64,000 nt of DNA from Deinococcus malanensis (GCF_014647655.1 NZ_BMPP01000009.1:114427-178426), one strand, 5' to 3'. Shown: positions 49,170 to 57,627, counted from the stretch's first letter. The notes: a model not told the origin generated them from the letters alone. Numbers and translations: made by a program.

Positions 49170-50372
49170 ATGAGACCTAAAGTAAGCATTTTGCCCGCGC
49201 GTTCGGTAACCTCCTCAACCACCGACACTCTGGACGTCCTCGTCCGTATCAGCACCCCAGTGCAGGAAGCAGGAGCAGCTCGGCCCCCTCTTGATTTGGT
49301 CTTGGTGCTCGACCGCAGCGGGAGCATGCGAGGACTTCCCCTAGCCCTCGCCAAAAACGCCGCCAAGCTCGTCGTAGGGCAACTTGGTCCAGATGACCGA
49401 GTGGCGGTGGTGGCGTTCGATCACCGGGTCGAAGTGGTGGCTCCTTTACAGGAGGTCAAAGACCTTGCACAGCTCGAATCCCTCATCGATACCCTGCAGG
49501 TCGGGGGCAGCACCAACCTTTTCGGCGGATGGCAGACCGCCTCTCGTCTCCTGCTTTACGGAGCCGAACAAGGTCGCCTTTCCCGAATTGTGCTGGTTAC
49601 CGACGGCCGGGCCAATGTGGGACTCCGGGAACCTCTGATCATAGGGGAACACGTTGCACAGGCTCAGACTCAGGGGGTGAGCACCAGTACAGTCGGTGTT
49701 GGGGTACGTTACGACGAGAACCTTCTGGAGACCCTGGCAGGTACTGGTGACGGCAACTATCACTTCGCAGAGCGTCCTGACGAGCTGGAAGACACCTTGC
49801 AAACTGAATTGGCCAGCCTGAAAGCCACATTAGGACGCCGGGTCAGTCTGGGCCTACGGGGAGTCAAGGTCAAAGACGCTCTTAATGATTTTGGCCGTGT
49901 CCACAGTGGACGGCTGGCATTGCCCCCTCTGCGTGCGGGGCGCACGCTTGATCTGGTCTTCCGTCTGATCGTAAGTGACGAACAGAAACTGGCCCTCCGC
50001 CTGGCCTGGGACGACGCCACGGGAGAACGACACAGCGAACATGTCATGCATACCTTCCTGGCGGTTCCACAGGGCTTTAATGAGCTGGAACAGGCAGAGG
50101 TGGTCCGTGTGAGAGAAGGGCTGCTGGCTGCGAGAGCGCAGCGTACGGCCGCCCAACTTGCCGACATCGGCGATCTGAGTGGAGCGCTGCTGGCACTGAG
50201 CAGCATCAGGAACCGCCTGCAGGTCGAGAGCCTGCGGTCGGCAATTTCCCTCACCTCTGAGCTTCATCAGTTGGGCGAAGTGGAACGTCGCCTGCGGCAG
50301 AACAACCGGAGCGCTGCTAGCAAACTGGCACGCAAGCAGTCATACGCCAAGCAGAGTGGCCGAGAAGGCTAA
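49170..50372 (+). CDS. von Willebrand factor A domain protein
   Basis: 400 residues, no signal peptide. vWA domain at about 40-210: MIDAS DRSGSM (Asp48, Ser50, Ser52), GGSTNLFGG, and VLVTDGRAN with its Asp. After it come a beta segment (VSLGLRGVKVKDALNDFG, LDLVFRLIVSDEQKLALRLAWD) as in vWA/VIT-linked proteins, and a helical basic tail rich in Ser, Lys and Arg. Intracellular vWA proteins of this type often work with AAA ATPases or kinase/phosphatase partners, and a phosphatase-like gene is close, on the other strand. Role unknown. Confidence 0.82.
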   Translation: MRPKVSILPARSVTSSTTDTLDVLVRISTPVQEAGAARPPLDLVLVLDRSGSMRGLPLALAKNAAKLVVGQLGPDDRVAVVAFDHRVEVVAPLQEVKDLAQLESLIDTLQVGGSTNLFGGWQTASRLLLYGAEQGRLSRIVLVTDGRANVGLREPLIIGEHVAQAQTQGVSTSTVGVGVRYDENLLETLAGTGDGNYHFAERPDELEDTLQTELASLKATLGRRVSLGLRGVKVKDALNDFGRVHSGRLALPPLRAGRTLDLVFRLIVSDEQKLALRLAWDDATGERHSEHVMHTFLAVPQGFNELEQAEVVRVREGLLAARAQRTAAQLADIGDLSGALLALSSIRNRLQVESLRSAISLTSELHQLGEVERRLRQNNRSAASKLARKQSYAKQSGREG

Positions 50373-50398
50373 AACTTGAGCAGTGGACACCTCCACAC

Positions 50399-50457
50399 CA
50401 GTTAGGGCTTGGGCTGAACATCGTCTCGATAACGATGTTCAGCCCAAGCCCTAACTG
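50399..50457. repeat. 26-bp perfect hairpin between convergent genes
   Basis: Arms 50399-50424 and 50432-50457, loop CTCGATA. The arm begins CAGTTAGGGCTTGGGC. No T run on either side, but its place between two convergent genes fits a bidirectional transcription stop; it is much longer than usual. Confidence 0.7.
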
Positions 50458-50461
50458 CCCC

Positions 50462-50949
50462 CTACAGGTCTTTGGGGACTGGAGGGACAGGTCCCGTGGG
50501 GCGACCGTCGAGAAGGATGCGACCCTTCCCATCCACTGTCATGTTGATGTCCAGATTCGACTTTTCAAGGTCTGCTTTGACTTCCCGCCTGAGTTCTTCG
50601 ATAAGGCTTCCCAGTCGCCCTTTAAGGTCGTCCACCTCTGCTCGCAGCCTTTCAGCCTCCTCATGCCATCGGGCCGACTCTTTCAGATGAGCCTCTGAGA
50701 CAGCTGGCTCGCTAGCCTCTGTGGCAGCAGCACTTGCCCGCTTAGAAAAGTCTTCTGCTCGCTCAGATGCCCGACTTCTCCGGTTGATCAGGTCATCAAA
50801 TATTGTTCGATCTTCTTGCTTATCACAGGGACGATGATGTCTTCGATCTGCTGTTGTATACGAGGCCAGATCTTCTCCTGTACCGGCGGCCAAACGTTCT
50901 TAACAAACCACTGCATGATTCTTTCAAACAGCTTTTCTGGGACTTTCAT
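50462..50949 (-). pseudogene. coiled-coil protein gene, probably frameshifted
   Basis: Two overlapping frames. The upstream one starts at ATG 50949 (ATG 50961 is in frame too) and gives 53 residues rich in aromatic and charged positions (MQWFVKNVWPP, QQQIEDIIVPV), ending at TGA 50788-50790. The second continues in the -1 frame from about 50800 to 50462 (FDDLINRRSRASERAEDFSK, EEAERLRAEVDDLKGRLGS, a coiled coil, and a Pro-rich end) and has no usable start codon of its own near the overlap. The simplest reading is one protein of about 155 residues with an indel near 50790-50810. A programmed shift is possible but no slippery heptamer is seen. Confidence 0.55.
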
Positions 50950-51007
50950 GTCTTTTACCATCCTGTGTTAGAAGCACTTTAGGCAGACGACTCTAGCCTG
51001 CCTCATC

Positions 51008-51469
51008 TCAATACCGCTGCTCTCGTCGCCAGGCATCTTCCAGGCAACGCTCCAGCACCAAATCTATGGCCTCCAACAACAATTTGTTTGGCGTGGCGTG
51101 AGGCCGTTCACGCAAAATGCTAGCCACCACCTCTTCGTCAGACAGTTCCGGAACTAAACAGGCCAGAGCAGCACTCGCCATCGCTGTGCTTCGGCTCATG
51201 CCGGCAAAGCAATGTACATGTAGCCAGGCTGGCTGAAATTGCTGCAGAAAGCGCTGCACCCTTTCCACATGCCAGGTCTCTGGAACCCAGTCGAGGAGGT
51301 CCCCGTCAGCATCGTGGAACGTCAACTCAAGGACCGGCGCACCAAGGGTCTCCACGACTACGGGTCGGCCATCCCCCGGGTCAGCAATGCTGATCACTGC
51401 ATCCACTTCGCTCAATTCAGGGAGATCATGCACACCGCTGACGGTCACGCGTGGACTTTCATGCCTCAT
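51008..51469 (-). CDS. dual-specificity phosphatase-like protein
   Basis: 153 residues. The CX5R signature HCFAGMSRS gives Cys87 and Arg93; a preceding WLHV strand and Asp residues around 53-58 (FHDADGDLLD) supply a possible general acid. Coiled DSP/tyrosine phosphatase fold of small size. The start ATG overlaps the methyltransferase stop (ATGA), so the two are coupled. Target unknown; a phosphoprotein or nucleotide/RNA substrate of the island is equally possible. Confidence 0.78.
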   Translation of the reverse strand: MRHESPRVTVSGVHDLPELSEVDAVISIADPGDGRPVVVETLGAPVLELTFHDADGDLLDWVPETWHVERVQRFLQQFQPAWLHVHCFAGMSRSTAMASAALACLVPELSDEEVVASILRERPHATPNKLLLEAIDLVLERCLEDAWRREQRY

Positions 51470-52533
51470 TCTCCCTCCCCGAACGTTGGCACCTGAAAGA
51501 CGAGAATGTGCCAGCCTTCTGACCCGTTGCGCGCAGCTGCAATATGTACAGCCCTCAACTTGGCATCATCCAGGGCAAAAACTTCAATAGCAGATTCCAG
51601 CAGGACGTGCTCCATAGCAGCCAGGATGGCTAACTCCCCCTGGATCGGCACAATCAGAGCCAGATGGCCGCCAGCCTTGATGGCCCCCCAGCAATGCCCC
51701 AGAATCTCAGTCAGCCACTCCGCATACTGATCCAGGGTCTTTTCCAGGCCTCCTGGAGTGGGAGGATGAGCCACCAGCAAATCCGCCACCGTCTGATTCC
51801 TTTCCCCAAACAGCTCTCCCAGGTCATTGGTGCGCAGATCCAGCTCGGCGATATAGGGCTTGGAGGGCTCGATATCGCTGGCCCAGGCTACATGACCAAG
51901 TTCGGTCGCCATCATCGGCACCACGCCATCTCCTGCCATCGGATCGGCGACCACACCAGCCGAAGGCACGTATCTGGCGATCAGGCTACGCGCAACGTAG
52001 GGATGCAAGCCTTCCAGGAAATCAACCTCTTCAGCTGGGTAAACCCACACGACTTGTCGTGGGTCATACACCCGGACCTTCCGGCCTGTCGTGGCTGCAG
52101 GCGAGAGCCAGCCCTTCTCAGCAGGCACCTGTGCCTTTTCGTAGAGATGTGCCGATAGCTGACGTCGCTGTTGCACTTTGGTGCCGCTCAGGTCAAGCCC
52201 AACGAGTAGCCCCTTGGCTTCCTCCCGGCCCAGTCCCTCCATCAGCTGGAAGTTAGCCCCATTGGCCAGGAGGCGGCGGCGCTCACTGCCCCACCGTGCG
52301 ATGTAGCGCAAGTGCAAGGCGTACTGCGTGTGACCGATGTTGAGCTCGTCCAACACCCGAACCGCCTCAGCACCGGCTGGCGTATCCGCCTTCATCTCTG
52401 CACTGAACCGAGTAAGCAGTTCTTCTTCTCCGGCTTGTGGCCGCTCCTCCACAACAATAGGGTTGCTATACCGCTGTCCCACCACGCTGACCAGTTGGCT
52501 ATAGGTGAGCCAGGTGCGTCCACTTCGAGCCAT
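51466..52533 (-). CDS. SAM-dependent methyltransferase-like protein
   Basis: 355 residues. The N-terminal half (1-150) is helical and resembles no family I know. The C-terminal half is a class I methyltransferase: motif I VADPMAGDGVVPM (197-203 core DPMAGDG), Asp220 at the end of strand 2, and LLVAHPPTPGG (255-258) at the place of the NPPY/DPPY motif of amino methyltransferases, here AHPP. This could be a DNA or RNA modifying enzyme with altered catalytic motif. Followed by the coupled phosphatase-like gene. Two 21-bp boxes lie 125-190 bp upstream of the start. Confidence 0.72.
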   Translation of the reverse strand: MARSGRTWLTYSQLVSVVGQRYSNPIVVEERPQAGEEELLTRFSAEMKADTPAGAEAVRVLDELNIGHTQYALHLRYIARWGSERRRLLANGANFQLMEGLGREEAKGLLVGLDLSGTKVQQRRQLSAHLYEKAQVPAEKGWLSPAATTGRKVRVYDPRQVVWVYPAEEVDFLEGLHPYVARSLIARYVPSAGVVADPMAGDGVVPMMATELGHVAWASDIEPSKPYIAELDLRTNDLGELFGERNQTVADLLVAHPPTPGGLEKTLDQYAEWLTEILGHCWGAIKAGGHLALIVPIQGELAILAAMEHVLLESAIEVFALDDAKLRAVHIAAARNGSEGWHILVFQVPTFGEGE

Positions 52534-52658
52534 TCCTTATTATCTCATTTTCTTCTTTGAAAGAAATGCGCCAAATGGCTCAACGATGTGTTCTATCCCT
52601 ACCTGATCAGATTTTGCGATTGATCTGGCTCTTTTCAGGGTTGTTCGTGCACCGCAAT

Positions 52659-52679
52659 CTACTTAGCCAGGAAAAGTAG
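52659..52679. promoter_or_regulatory. island box 2: CTACTT-N9-AAGTAG
   Basis: Perfect 6-bp arms, 9-nt spacer, 125 bp upstream of the methyltransferase ATG. Confidence 0.65.
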
Positions 52680-52702
52680 CCCTTTTCTAAACAACATGCG
52701 AG

Positions 52703-52723
52703 CTACTTGTTTTGAATAAGTAG
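52703..52723. promoter_or_regulatory. island box 3: CTACTT-N9-AAGTAG
   Basis: Perfect 6-bp arms, 9-nt spacer, 44 bp from box 2 centre to centre, i.e. about four helical turns; both upstream of the methyltransferase. Confidence 0.65.
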
Positions 52724-53000
52724 ACCAGAATCAATCTACTTAACATGATTTGTTAGATTTTGACACACTAAGAAAAATTTACTCGTGGTAACTAACTCGC
52801 AAATCGACAACCCCAGGAAAGAGGATCGGAAAAATATCTCCATCACCGCACTCACTTTTCAGACCTTCTCGCAACGAATAAATCCCGACTAAGACGTACT
52901 TGGCCGGGAATAATCTATTTATTTCTCGTATATAATAATTTCCAGTAGCCGCGCTGAAAATGTTCCTTTTTCGTATCTCCAGCGTGTAAGTGAGCTCAAG

Positions 53001-53447
53001 TCAACTGGTGGCCCGTAGCTCAATTTCCCCACGCCAGTTCAGGCCTTCCTGATAGGCCGCCCAAACAATGCGCCCAAGAACCGGCTGATCTGCAGTAGAG
53101 AAGCTCGTCTCCAAATACAGTGGGATCCCTCCCTTCTCCTGTGCTGCCGCTCTGGCTTTCCAGGCCTGGAGGTGATTGCGCATCAAGACCCATGTAAGGA
53201 GATCCGCATCAAGGGGAATGTATGTACAGAACACATCCGCTGAGATCCAACTGGGGGTCACCACCAGGCGGAGGGTGGTTGGATCCGCGTCGAACATCAA
53301 AAAGACGGTTATTCCTTCAGGGCTCACAGGCCCCCAGCGCCAGCATCGTAATAACCCGACGACACTGCGCAATTGTGCTTCCAGGCCCTCGGCTCCCGGT
53401 GGAGCGTGTGGGAATGGTGCCTCGTGCAACTTCCAAAGGTCAGTCAT
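53001..53447 (-). CDS. hypothetical protein of island operon
   Basis: 148 residues, no family recognised. Beta-rich middle ITVFLMFDADPTTLRLVVTPSW, WVLMRNHLQAWKARAAAQEKGGIPLYLETSF, and C-terminal RGEIELRATS. AGGAGG precedes the ATG. It overlaps the 53440 gene by 8 bp and is last in the DIP1984-like operon. Confidence 0.65.
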   Translation of the reverse strand: MTDLWKLHEAPFPHAPPGAEGLEAQLRSVVGLLRCWRWGPVSPEGITVFLMFDADPTTLRLVVTPSWISADVFCTYIPLDADLLTWVLMRNHLQAWKARAAAQEKGGIPLYLETSFSTADQPVLGRIVWAAYQEGLNWRGEIELRATS

Positions 53448-53979
53448 ACTTCCTCCTTAGGCTGCGTAGGAGCGCCTGGCTGAGTTGTCCCTCCCGCCAG
53501 CCTGCGACGACCAAGCGGGTCAGTGCGGCGAGCGCCTTCGTGGTGGTCGCGTGCTCCAGAACAAGCACAACTTCCTGGTAGTCCTCAATGGCAGTTTCGT
53601 CCATGGCATCGACGTGGCGGCTTGGCAACACTTGATCTATCCGGAACTTCCACGATCGGTTGGTGTGCAGTTGCAGGAGCCTGACGAGATCATCGGCCCG
53701 CTGGTAGATCTGCCCAATCGGCAAGTCAATGAACACCTCGTTCCCTCGGATCAGGACATGAATCGATTGCCATTCGCTGCCCAGTCCGAATACAGCGCTA
53801 TAAGCATCCTCGTTCCGCGAATAACTCAGCCACCGCAAGAGCGGACGCAGGGGCTGCAAGGCCGAATCCATCTGCAGAAACACTGGGTCGTCAGGCGGAG
53901 ATTCAAGTCCATCAGCAGCCAGTGGCCAGAGAGAAGCAGTCGGTTCTTTGCTTGCCAGGAGCAGATCGGTCTCGGTCAT
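53440..53979 (-). CDS. hypothetical protein of island operon
   Basis: 179 residues, no family recognised. An acidic N-terminal part (LESPPDDPVFLQMDSALQPL), a beta portion (WQSIHVLIRGNEVFIDLPIG, SWKFRIDQVLPSRHVD) and a helical end with basic residues (LSQALLRSLRRKYD). The middle resembles its downstream neighbour in style (both carry an aromatic-rich domain that ends in basic helices), but I cannot show homology. ATGA overlap with the gene upstream. Confidence 0.65.
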   Translation of the reverse strand: MTETDLLLASKEPTASLWPLAADGLESPPDDPVFLQMDSALQPLRPLLRWLSYSRNEDAYSAVFGLGSEWQSIHVLIRGNEVFIDLPIGQIYQRADDLVRLLQLHTNRSWKFRIDQVLPSRHVDAMDETAIEDYQEVVLVLEHATTTKALAALTRLVVAGWREGQLSQALLRSLRRKYD

Positions 53980-54665
53980 GGCGTGTCCTTCTGTGGTGCC
54001 TCAGCACTGTTCTTACGCCCAATTCTCCGCTCGACATCGATAGTCCAGTTCAGTGCTGCCACCTGCCGCTCCATAGCCTCCAATCGTTCCAGCACGGTGC
54101 CTTCAAGCATCTGGAGGCGTTCAACGGTGATGACTGGCTGCTTCTTCTGAAGAGGCCATGGAATGTCCCACAGCACCCGAATCTTGCCCTGGCGGTTGCG
54201 ATGCAGGCGCCGACGCCCTCTGGGCTGATTGTTGCCGAAGGTCATGCCTTTCCAGGCTTCTGCTTCGGCCACAAGCTCGTCATAGCGGCCCGCGTAGGGT
54301 CGTGACCGAAAGGGGCGCATCTTCTGGACCTGGCTGGCTAGGGAGCTGTCCCTTCCATAAACACCAGAGAGGTACACCTGCATCTCTCGCCCCACATCAC
54401 TCAGGATCGCGTGATGGAGTCGGGCCACCCGACGTTTAGCCAGAACCTCAACGAGTTCGGGATGCCCGGCGAGTGTCGCGGCCATCTGCCGTCGCAGGGT
54501 GCGCTTGGCGGCGAGGAGCCGGTTGATTTCTGAAATCACATCTATCTCGGGTTGACCATCCTGGTCAGTGACGTCAACAGCCAGTTCCCTCTTGAACCGT
54601 CGGTGAAGTTCTTCGAGCCTTCGGCTGGTACTGCGATGCCGGTACAGCACTTCGGCGAGTTTCAT
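53976..54665 (-). CDS. DIP1984-like coiled-coil protein, long form
   Basis: 229 residues. Opening KLAEVLYRHRSTSRRLEELH resembles that of the next gene (ILAEALITRKEYKTRLEDLR), so the two may be paralogues. A helical core (EINRLLAAKRTLRRQMAATLAGHPELVEVLAKRR), then an aromatic and basic segment (RPFRSRPYAGRYDELVAEAEAW, RGRRRLHRNRQGKIRV) that the short form lacks, and a final helix. GGGAGG precedes the ATG. The Arg-rich part suggests nucleic acid contact. ATGA overlap with the next gene. Confidence 0.65.
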   Translation of the reverse strand: MKLAEVLYRHRSTSRRLEELHRRFKRELAVDVTDQDGQPEIDVISEINRLLAAKRTLRRQMAATLAGHPELVEVLAKRRVARLHHAILSDVGREMQVYLSGVYGRDSSLASQVQKMRPFRSRPYAGRYDELVAEAEAWKGMTFGNNQPRGRRRLHRNRQGKIRVLWDIPWPLQKKQPVITVERLQMLEGTVLERLEAMERQVAALNWTIDVERRIGRKNSAEAPQKDTP

Positions 54666-54835
54666 CCCCTGACCCTCCCTCGGCGTGAAATCCGTGCATG
54701 GTTATGACAGTGCGCCCTGAATCGTGCTCAATGCGGTCTGAGTCGTGCACCGCTCGTCGGATTAGGCAGTCCACTGAGACGGCAGTGGTCACCGTTGCAC
54801 GCGCCTTTCACGCTTACCTTCTCGCCGCCGACTCT

Positions 54836-55294
54836 CTAGCTCACCAGATCGTTCCTCCAGTTCGCTGCCTGAATGGCGATATCCAGCGTGCGCCGCTCCT
54901 TGGCCCTACGGTCCACTTCCTTTCGGAGGGCACCAACATCCAGGGTCGTCAGATACCGCAGCTCGCTGTACGCATAGCGGTCGTTTTTCCGAGATCCTGC
55001 CTCTGCCAACGACCGAAGGATCGCCATACGCTCATCCAGCAGGTCACGATCGACAATCGCTTCCGTAATCGTCCGCCCATCTGCCAGCTTGGCAGTGAGG
55101 TTGGTGCGGTGAATACGAGCAATAAGCTGCCCGTACTCTGCGAGAAGGCCGTCCAGTGCTTCCAAGAGCTCCTCTGGACTCTCGTGTGGCGCATCGCCTT
55201 CCTGGACTACCGCGCTGGCCTGCAGACGGCTCCTGAGGTCTTCCAGGCGGGTCTTGTATTCCTTGCGCGTAATCAACGCCTCTGCCAGGATCAT
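54836..55294 (-). CDS. DIP1984 family protein
   Basis: 152 residues from ATG 55294, with GGAGG upstream; a longer frame starts at 55375 directly beside the box but has no ribosome-binding site. All helical: LEDLRSRLQASAVVQEGD, SPEELLEALDGLLAEYGQLIARIHRTN, then GRTITEAIVDRDLLDERMAILRSLAE and SELRYLTTLDVGALRKEVDRRAKERRTLDIAIQAANW. The set is typical of DIP1984 proteins, of unknown function. First gene of a four-gene operon. Confidence 0.78.
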   Translation of the reverse strand: MILAEALITRKEYKTRLEDLRSRLQASAVVQEGDAPHESPEELLEALDGLLAEYGQLIARIHRTNLTAKLADGRTITEAIVDRDLLDERMAILRSLAEAGSRKNDRYAYSELRYLTTLDVGALRKEVDRRAKERRTLDIAIQAANWRNDLVS

Positions 55295-55377
55295 CCGTGT
55301 CCTCCGATGCCATGGAAATCCATAGCGGTACCTCCAGAACGCATCTGGGAGTGCTAAAAGGTGGGCCTGCGCCATCG

Positions 55378-55398
55378 CTACTTAGTCGTGCTGAGTAG
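55378..55398. promoter_or_regulatory. island box 4: CTACTT-N9-GAGTAG
   Basis: One mismatch in the right arm; the arms extend by one more pair (G/C). It lies 84 bp upstream of the DIP1984-like ATG, in the gap shared with the divergent integrase gene. Confidence 0.6.
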
Positions 55399-55448
55399 CT
55401 TGTCTGTTACTACTCAGGCACGTTCCTATTTTTTCACCACCTCTATTT

Positions 55449-55463
55449 ATTCGTTGAACGAAT
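55449..55463. promoter_or_regulatory. 7-bp inverted repeat upstream of int
   Basis: ATTCGTT, one base, AACGAAT; perfect. Between DIP1984-like and integrase genes, 187 bp before the int ATG. A possible operator. Confidence 0.4.
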
Positions 55464-55649
55464 CGGTGGTGTGGGAGGTAGGGGATGAGACTGCCCAAGA
55501 TACAGAACGTTCCAGACCTAAAGACCGGCCGGGTTGGTAGTCTCATTGGCCTCCGTCCACACAGCTCTTCGTTCAAAGAAGGATTCGGCGGCTTGAAAAA
55601 CTGTGTCCAGGCCGAAGCGAGATCACTCGCCACGGTAGGAGGCAGATCC

Positions 55650-56816
55650 ATGGCACAACGAAAGAAGGCGGGGCACGGGCAGGGGTCCATTACTGAAGTG
55701 CGCCAGTTACCCAATGGCGACCGAGTCTGGCGTTGGGCGATCCGGGCACAGGCGCCAACTGGTGAAAGCGAGCGTCTCTGCGGGACGTTCACGGGTCGGC
55801 GGCGAACCGATGCTCGCAGCATGATGCTCAAGGCAAAGGAGGCGTTTGAGGCAGGCACAACACCACGAGCAGACCGCACCTTAACCATTGCCCAGCTGTT
55901 GACCGATTGGCTGGACAACGATCGGACCAATGATGGACTCAGTAAGCGGACCATTCAGCTTCAATCGGCCCTGATCCGCCTCCATATCGCACCTCGGATT
56001 GGCAAGTGGACCGTGGTGGCCCTCAGTGCTGGTGAATTGAGCAAGTACTACCGAGCACTCCTTAAGGAAACGGAGCTGGAACGCACCCGGTATCAGGTCC
56101 ATACCGTCCTCAAAAATGCGCTGGCCTACGCGGTGAAGCAGGGGTACATCAATTTGAACCCACTCCGAGAAGTCCGGGTGCCTCAAAGACTGGAACGGCG
56201 CCAGCAACTCGCTCTGGAACAGGAACGGGTAAAAGCCTGGACGCCCGACGAGGCAAAAAGGTTTGTCGAAGTCGCCTTGGCTGAAGGGCATACTCATTCG
56301 TACGCCTGTGTTCTAGCGTTGAGAACGGGCCTTCGCAGTGGCGAAGTGTATGGCCTTCGCTGGGAAGAGGTTGACCTCGCACAAGGCACGGCCAGCATCA
56401 CTCACATCGTTGCAGGCGGGGCAGGGGGTCGGCGCGTCACCCAACCCAAAACGCGCACCTCCAGGAGAACCATTCTGCTGAGCGAAGGGGCAGTGCAAGT
56501 ATTACGGCTGGCGCAGCAGTTTCAGGGATGGGTGGAAGGAGACGAGGCCACCGGCTACGTGTTCACCACCCGGGCGGGTGAAATGCAGCACCCAGACAAC
56601 AGCAGACGCACGTTGGAACGTCTGTGCAAAAGAGCGCAGATTCCCTTTCTTTCGTTCCATGGGCTGCGGCACACATTTGTGAGCATCGCGGCTGAGAGCG
56701 GCCTCTCGGTTCAGCACATTTCCAGTCATGTGGGGCATGCCAATACTCTGGTGACTCAGAAGGTTTACATTCATCTCCGACCGGAGTTACAGGAGCGAAT
56801 CAATATCGAGATTTGA
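55650..56816 (+). CDS. int: tyrosine recombinase, integrase of the element
   Basis: 388 residues from ATG 55650, with AGGAGG 7 nt upstream. Arm-binding/AP2-like N-terminus (ITEVRQLPNGDRVWRWAIRAQ), core-binding SAM-like domain (about 78-180), and catalytic domain with Arg229 in GLRSGE, His337 and Arg340 in HGLRH, His363 in HVGHAN and Tyr373 in VYIHL. All catalytic residues are intact. It ends 99 bp before the tRNA-Arg, the usual place for an integrase acting on that tRNA. Confidence 0.93.
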   Translation: MAQRKKAGHGQGSITEVRQLPNGDRVWRWAIRAQAPTGESERLCGTFTGRRRTDARSMMLKAKEAFEAGTTPRADRTLTIAQLLTDWLDNDRTNDGLSKRTIQLQSALIRLHIAPRIGKWTVVALSAGELSKYYRALLKETELERTRYQVHTVLKNALAYAVKQGYINLNPLREVRVPQRLERRQQLALEQERVKAWTPDEAKRFVEVALAEGHTHSYACVLALRTGLRSGEVYGLRWEEVDLAQGTASITHIVAGGAGGRRVTQPKTRTSRRTILLSEGAVQVLRLAQQFQGWVEGDEATGYVFTTRAGEMQHPDNSRRTLERLCKRAQIPFLSFHGLRHTFVSIAAESGLSVQHISSHVGHANTLVTQKVYIHLRPELQERINIEI

Positions 56817-56818
56817 CC

Positions 56819-56840
56819 TTTGGCCGACGTTTGGCCGACG
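56819..56840 (+). repeat. tandem 11-bp repeat, integrase arm site, right
   Basis: TTTGGCCGACG twice in a row, directly after the int stop. 56821-56840 matches 39275-39294 in 19 of 20 positions. Confidence 0.65.
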
Positions 56841-56866
56841 GACTCAAGCGCGTGTCCCTCCTGTGG

Positions 56867-56872
56867 TATAGT
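56867..56872 (+). promoter_or_regulatory. -10 box of tRNA-Arg
   Basis: TATAGT, ending 44 nt before the tRNA; carried by the element. Confidence 0.5.
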
Positions 56873-56915
56873 CCTCACGCTGAAGTCGCGTTCAGCACGG
56901 TCAAAACCCAAGTTC

Positions 56916-56992
<77 letters not shown>

Positions 56993-56995
56993 GAA

Positions 56996-57024
56996 AAACC
57001 CCCGAATCACCGGGGGTTTCTGTT
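56996..57024 (+). terminator. terminator of tRNA-Arg
   Basis: AAACCCCC/GGGGGTTT hairpin, then CTGTTTT. Confidence 0.8.
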
Positions 57025-57159
57025 TTATGAAGGGGTCAAAAGTGCCGGTGATGAAGCTTCGACACTCTGAGGAATACTTCTACCTGTTGTCATTCAGGTA
57101 TGAGGGAAAACTCCTTGCAGCCCCAACCCCCACCGATCGATCTGTACGGCAGAAGAGGT

Positions 57160-57627
57160 TTACTTGAGCTTGTCTTCCGCCGAGTCGACCGCTTTTTCTC
57201 CGGCTCGCCTGAGCTCCCCACCCGCGGTGCTTAAGGCACTCCTGGGGCTGTCGCCCTGGGCCATGCCGGATACCGCGTCTCCAGCACGCGTCAGGTTGCC
57301 CTCAATACCGGGATTCACGCGCTTCAGGAGGTCCTGTACCGTCTCTCTGACAGACGGGTTGGTGCGGTACAGGGCATAGGCGCCACCCGCCACCAGAATC
57401 AGCCCCCAGGGAAACCCACCGTCTGAGGAGCGCTTACCGCGGAGTTCCTCAAGGTCCTGCTGCACCTGCCGCAGTTCCTTCTGCTGCCGGCCAAGCACCG
57501 CAACCATGCTGGCCTGCTGCTTGGCAAACTCCTTTTGCAACTGAGCAGCCGTTTTCAGCTCGGAATGCGCCTCTGCCCGCTGAACCTTGTGCTTCATCTC
57601 TTCAATGGTGTCCTGGATGGTCTTCAT
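57160..57627 (-). CDS. coiled-coil protein with one membrane segment
   Basis: 155 residues from ATG 57627, after GGGAGG. Residues 1-75 form a long charged helix (KHKVQRAEAHSELKTAAQLQ, QKELRQVQQDLEELRGKR); a short hydrophobic segment (FPWGLILVAGGAYALYR) may be membrane-inserted; then a helix and a Gly-rich, Ala-rich end (GGELRRAGEKAVDSAEDKLK). It resembles YtxH-like or LEA-like stress proteins in style. No confident family. Monocistronic, convergent to the tRNA. Confidence 0.62.
   Translation of the reverse strand: MKTIQDTIEEMKHKVQRAEAHSELKTAAQLQKEFAKQQASMVAVLGRQQKELRQVQQDLEELRGKRSSDGGFPWGLILVAGGAYALYRTNPSVRETVQDLLKRVNPGIEGNLTRAGDAVSGMAQGDSPRSALSTAGGELRRAGEKAVDSAEDKLK

Larger units (their letters stand above)
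52534..53000. other. AT-rich regulatory region
   Basis: 467 bp with no gene, very AT-rich against the surroundings. It includes boxes at 52659 and 52703, a degenerate half box CTACTT at 52736, and several AT runs (e.g. TATATAATAATTT around 52931) suited to promoters. Confidence 0.5.
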
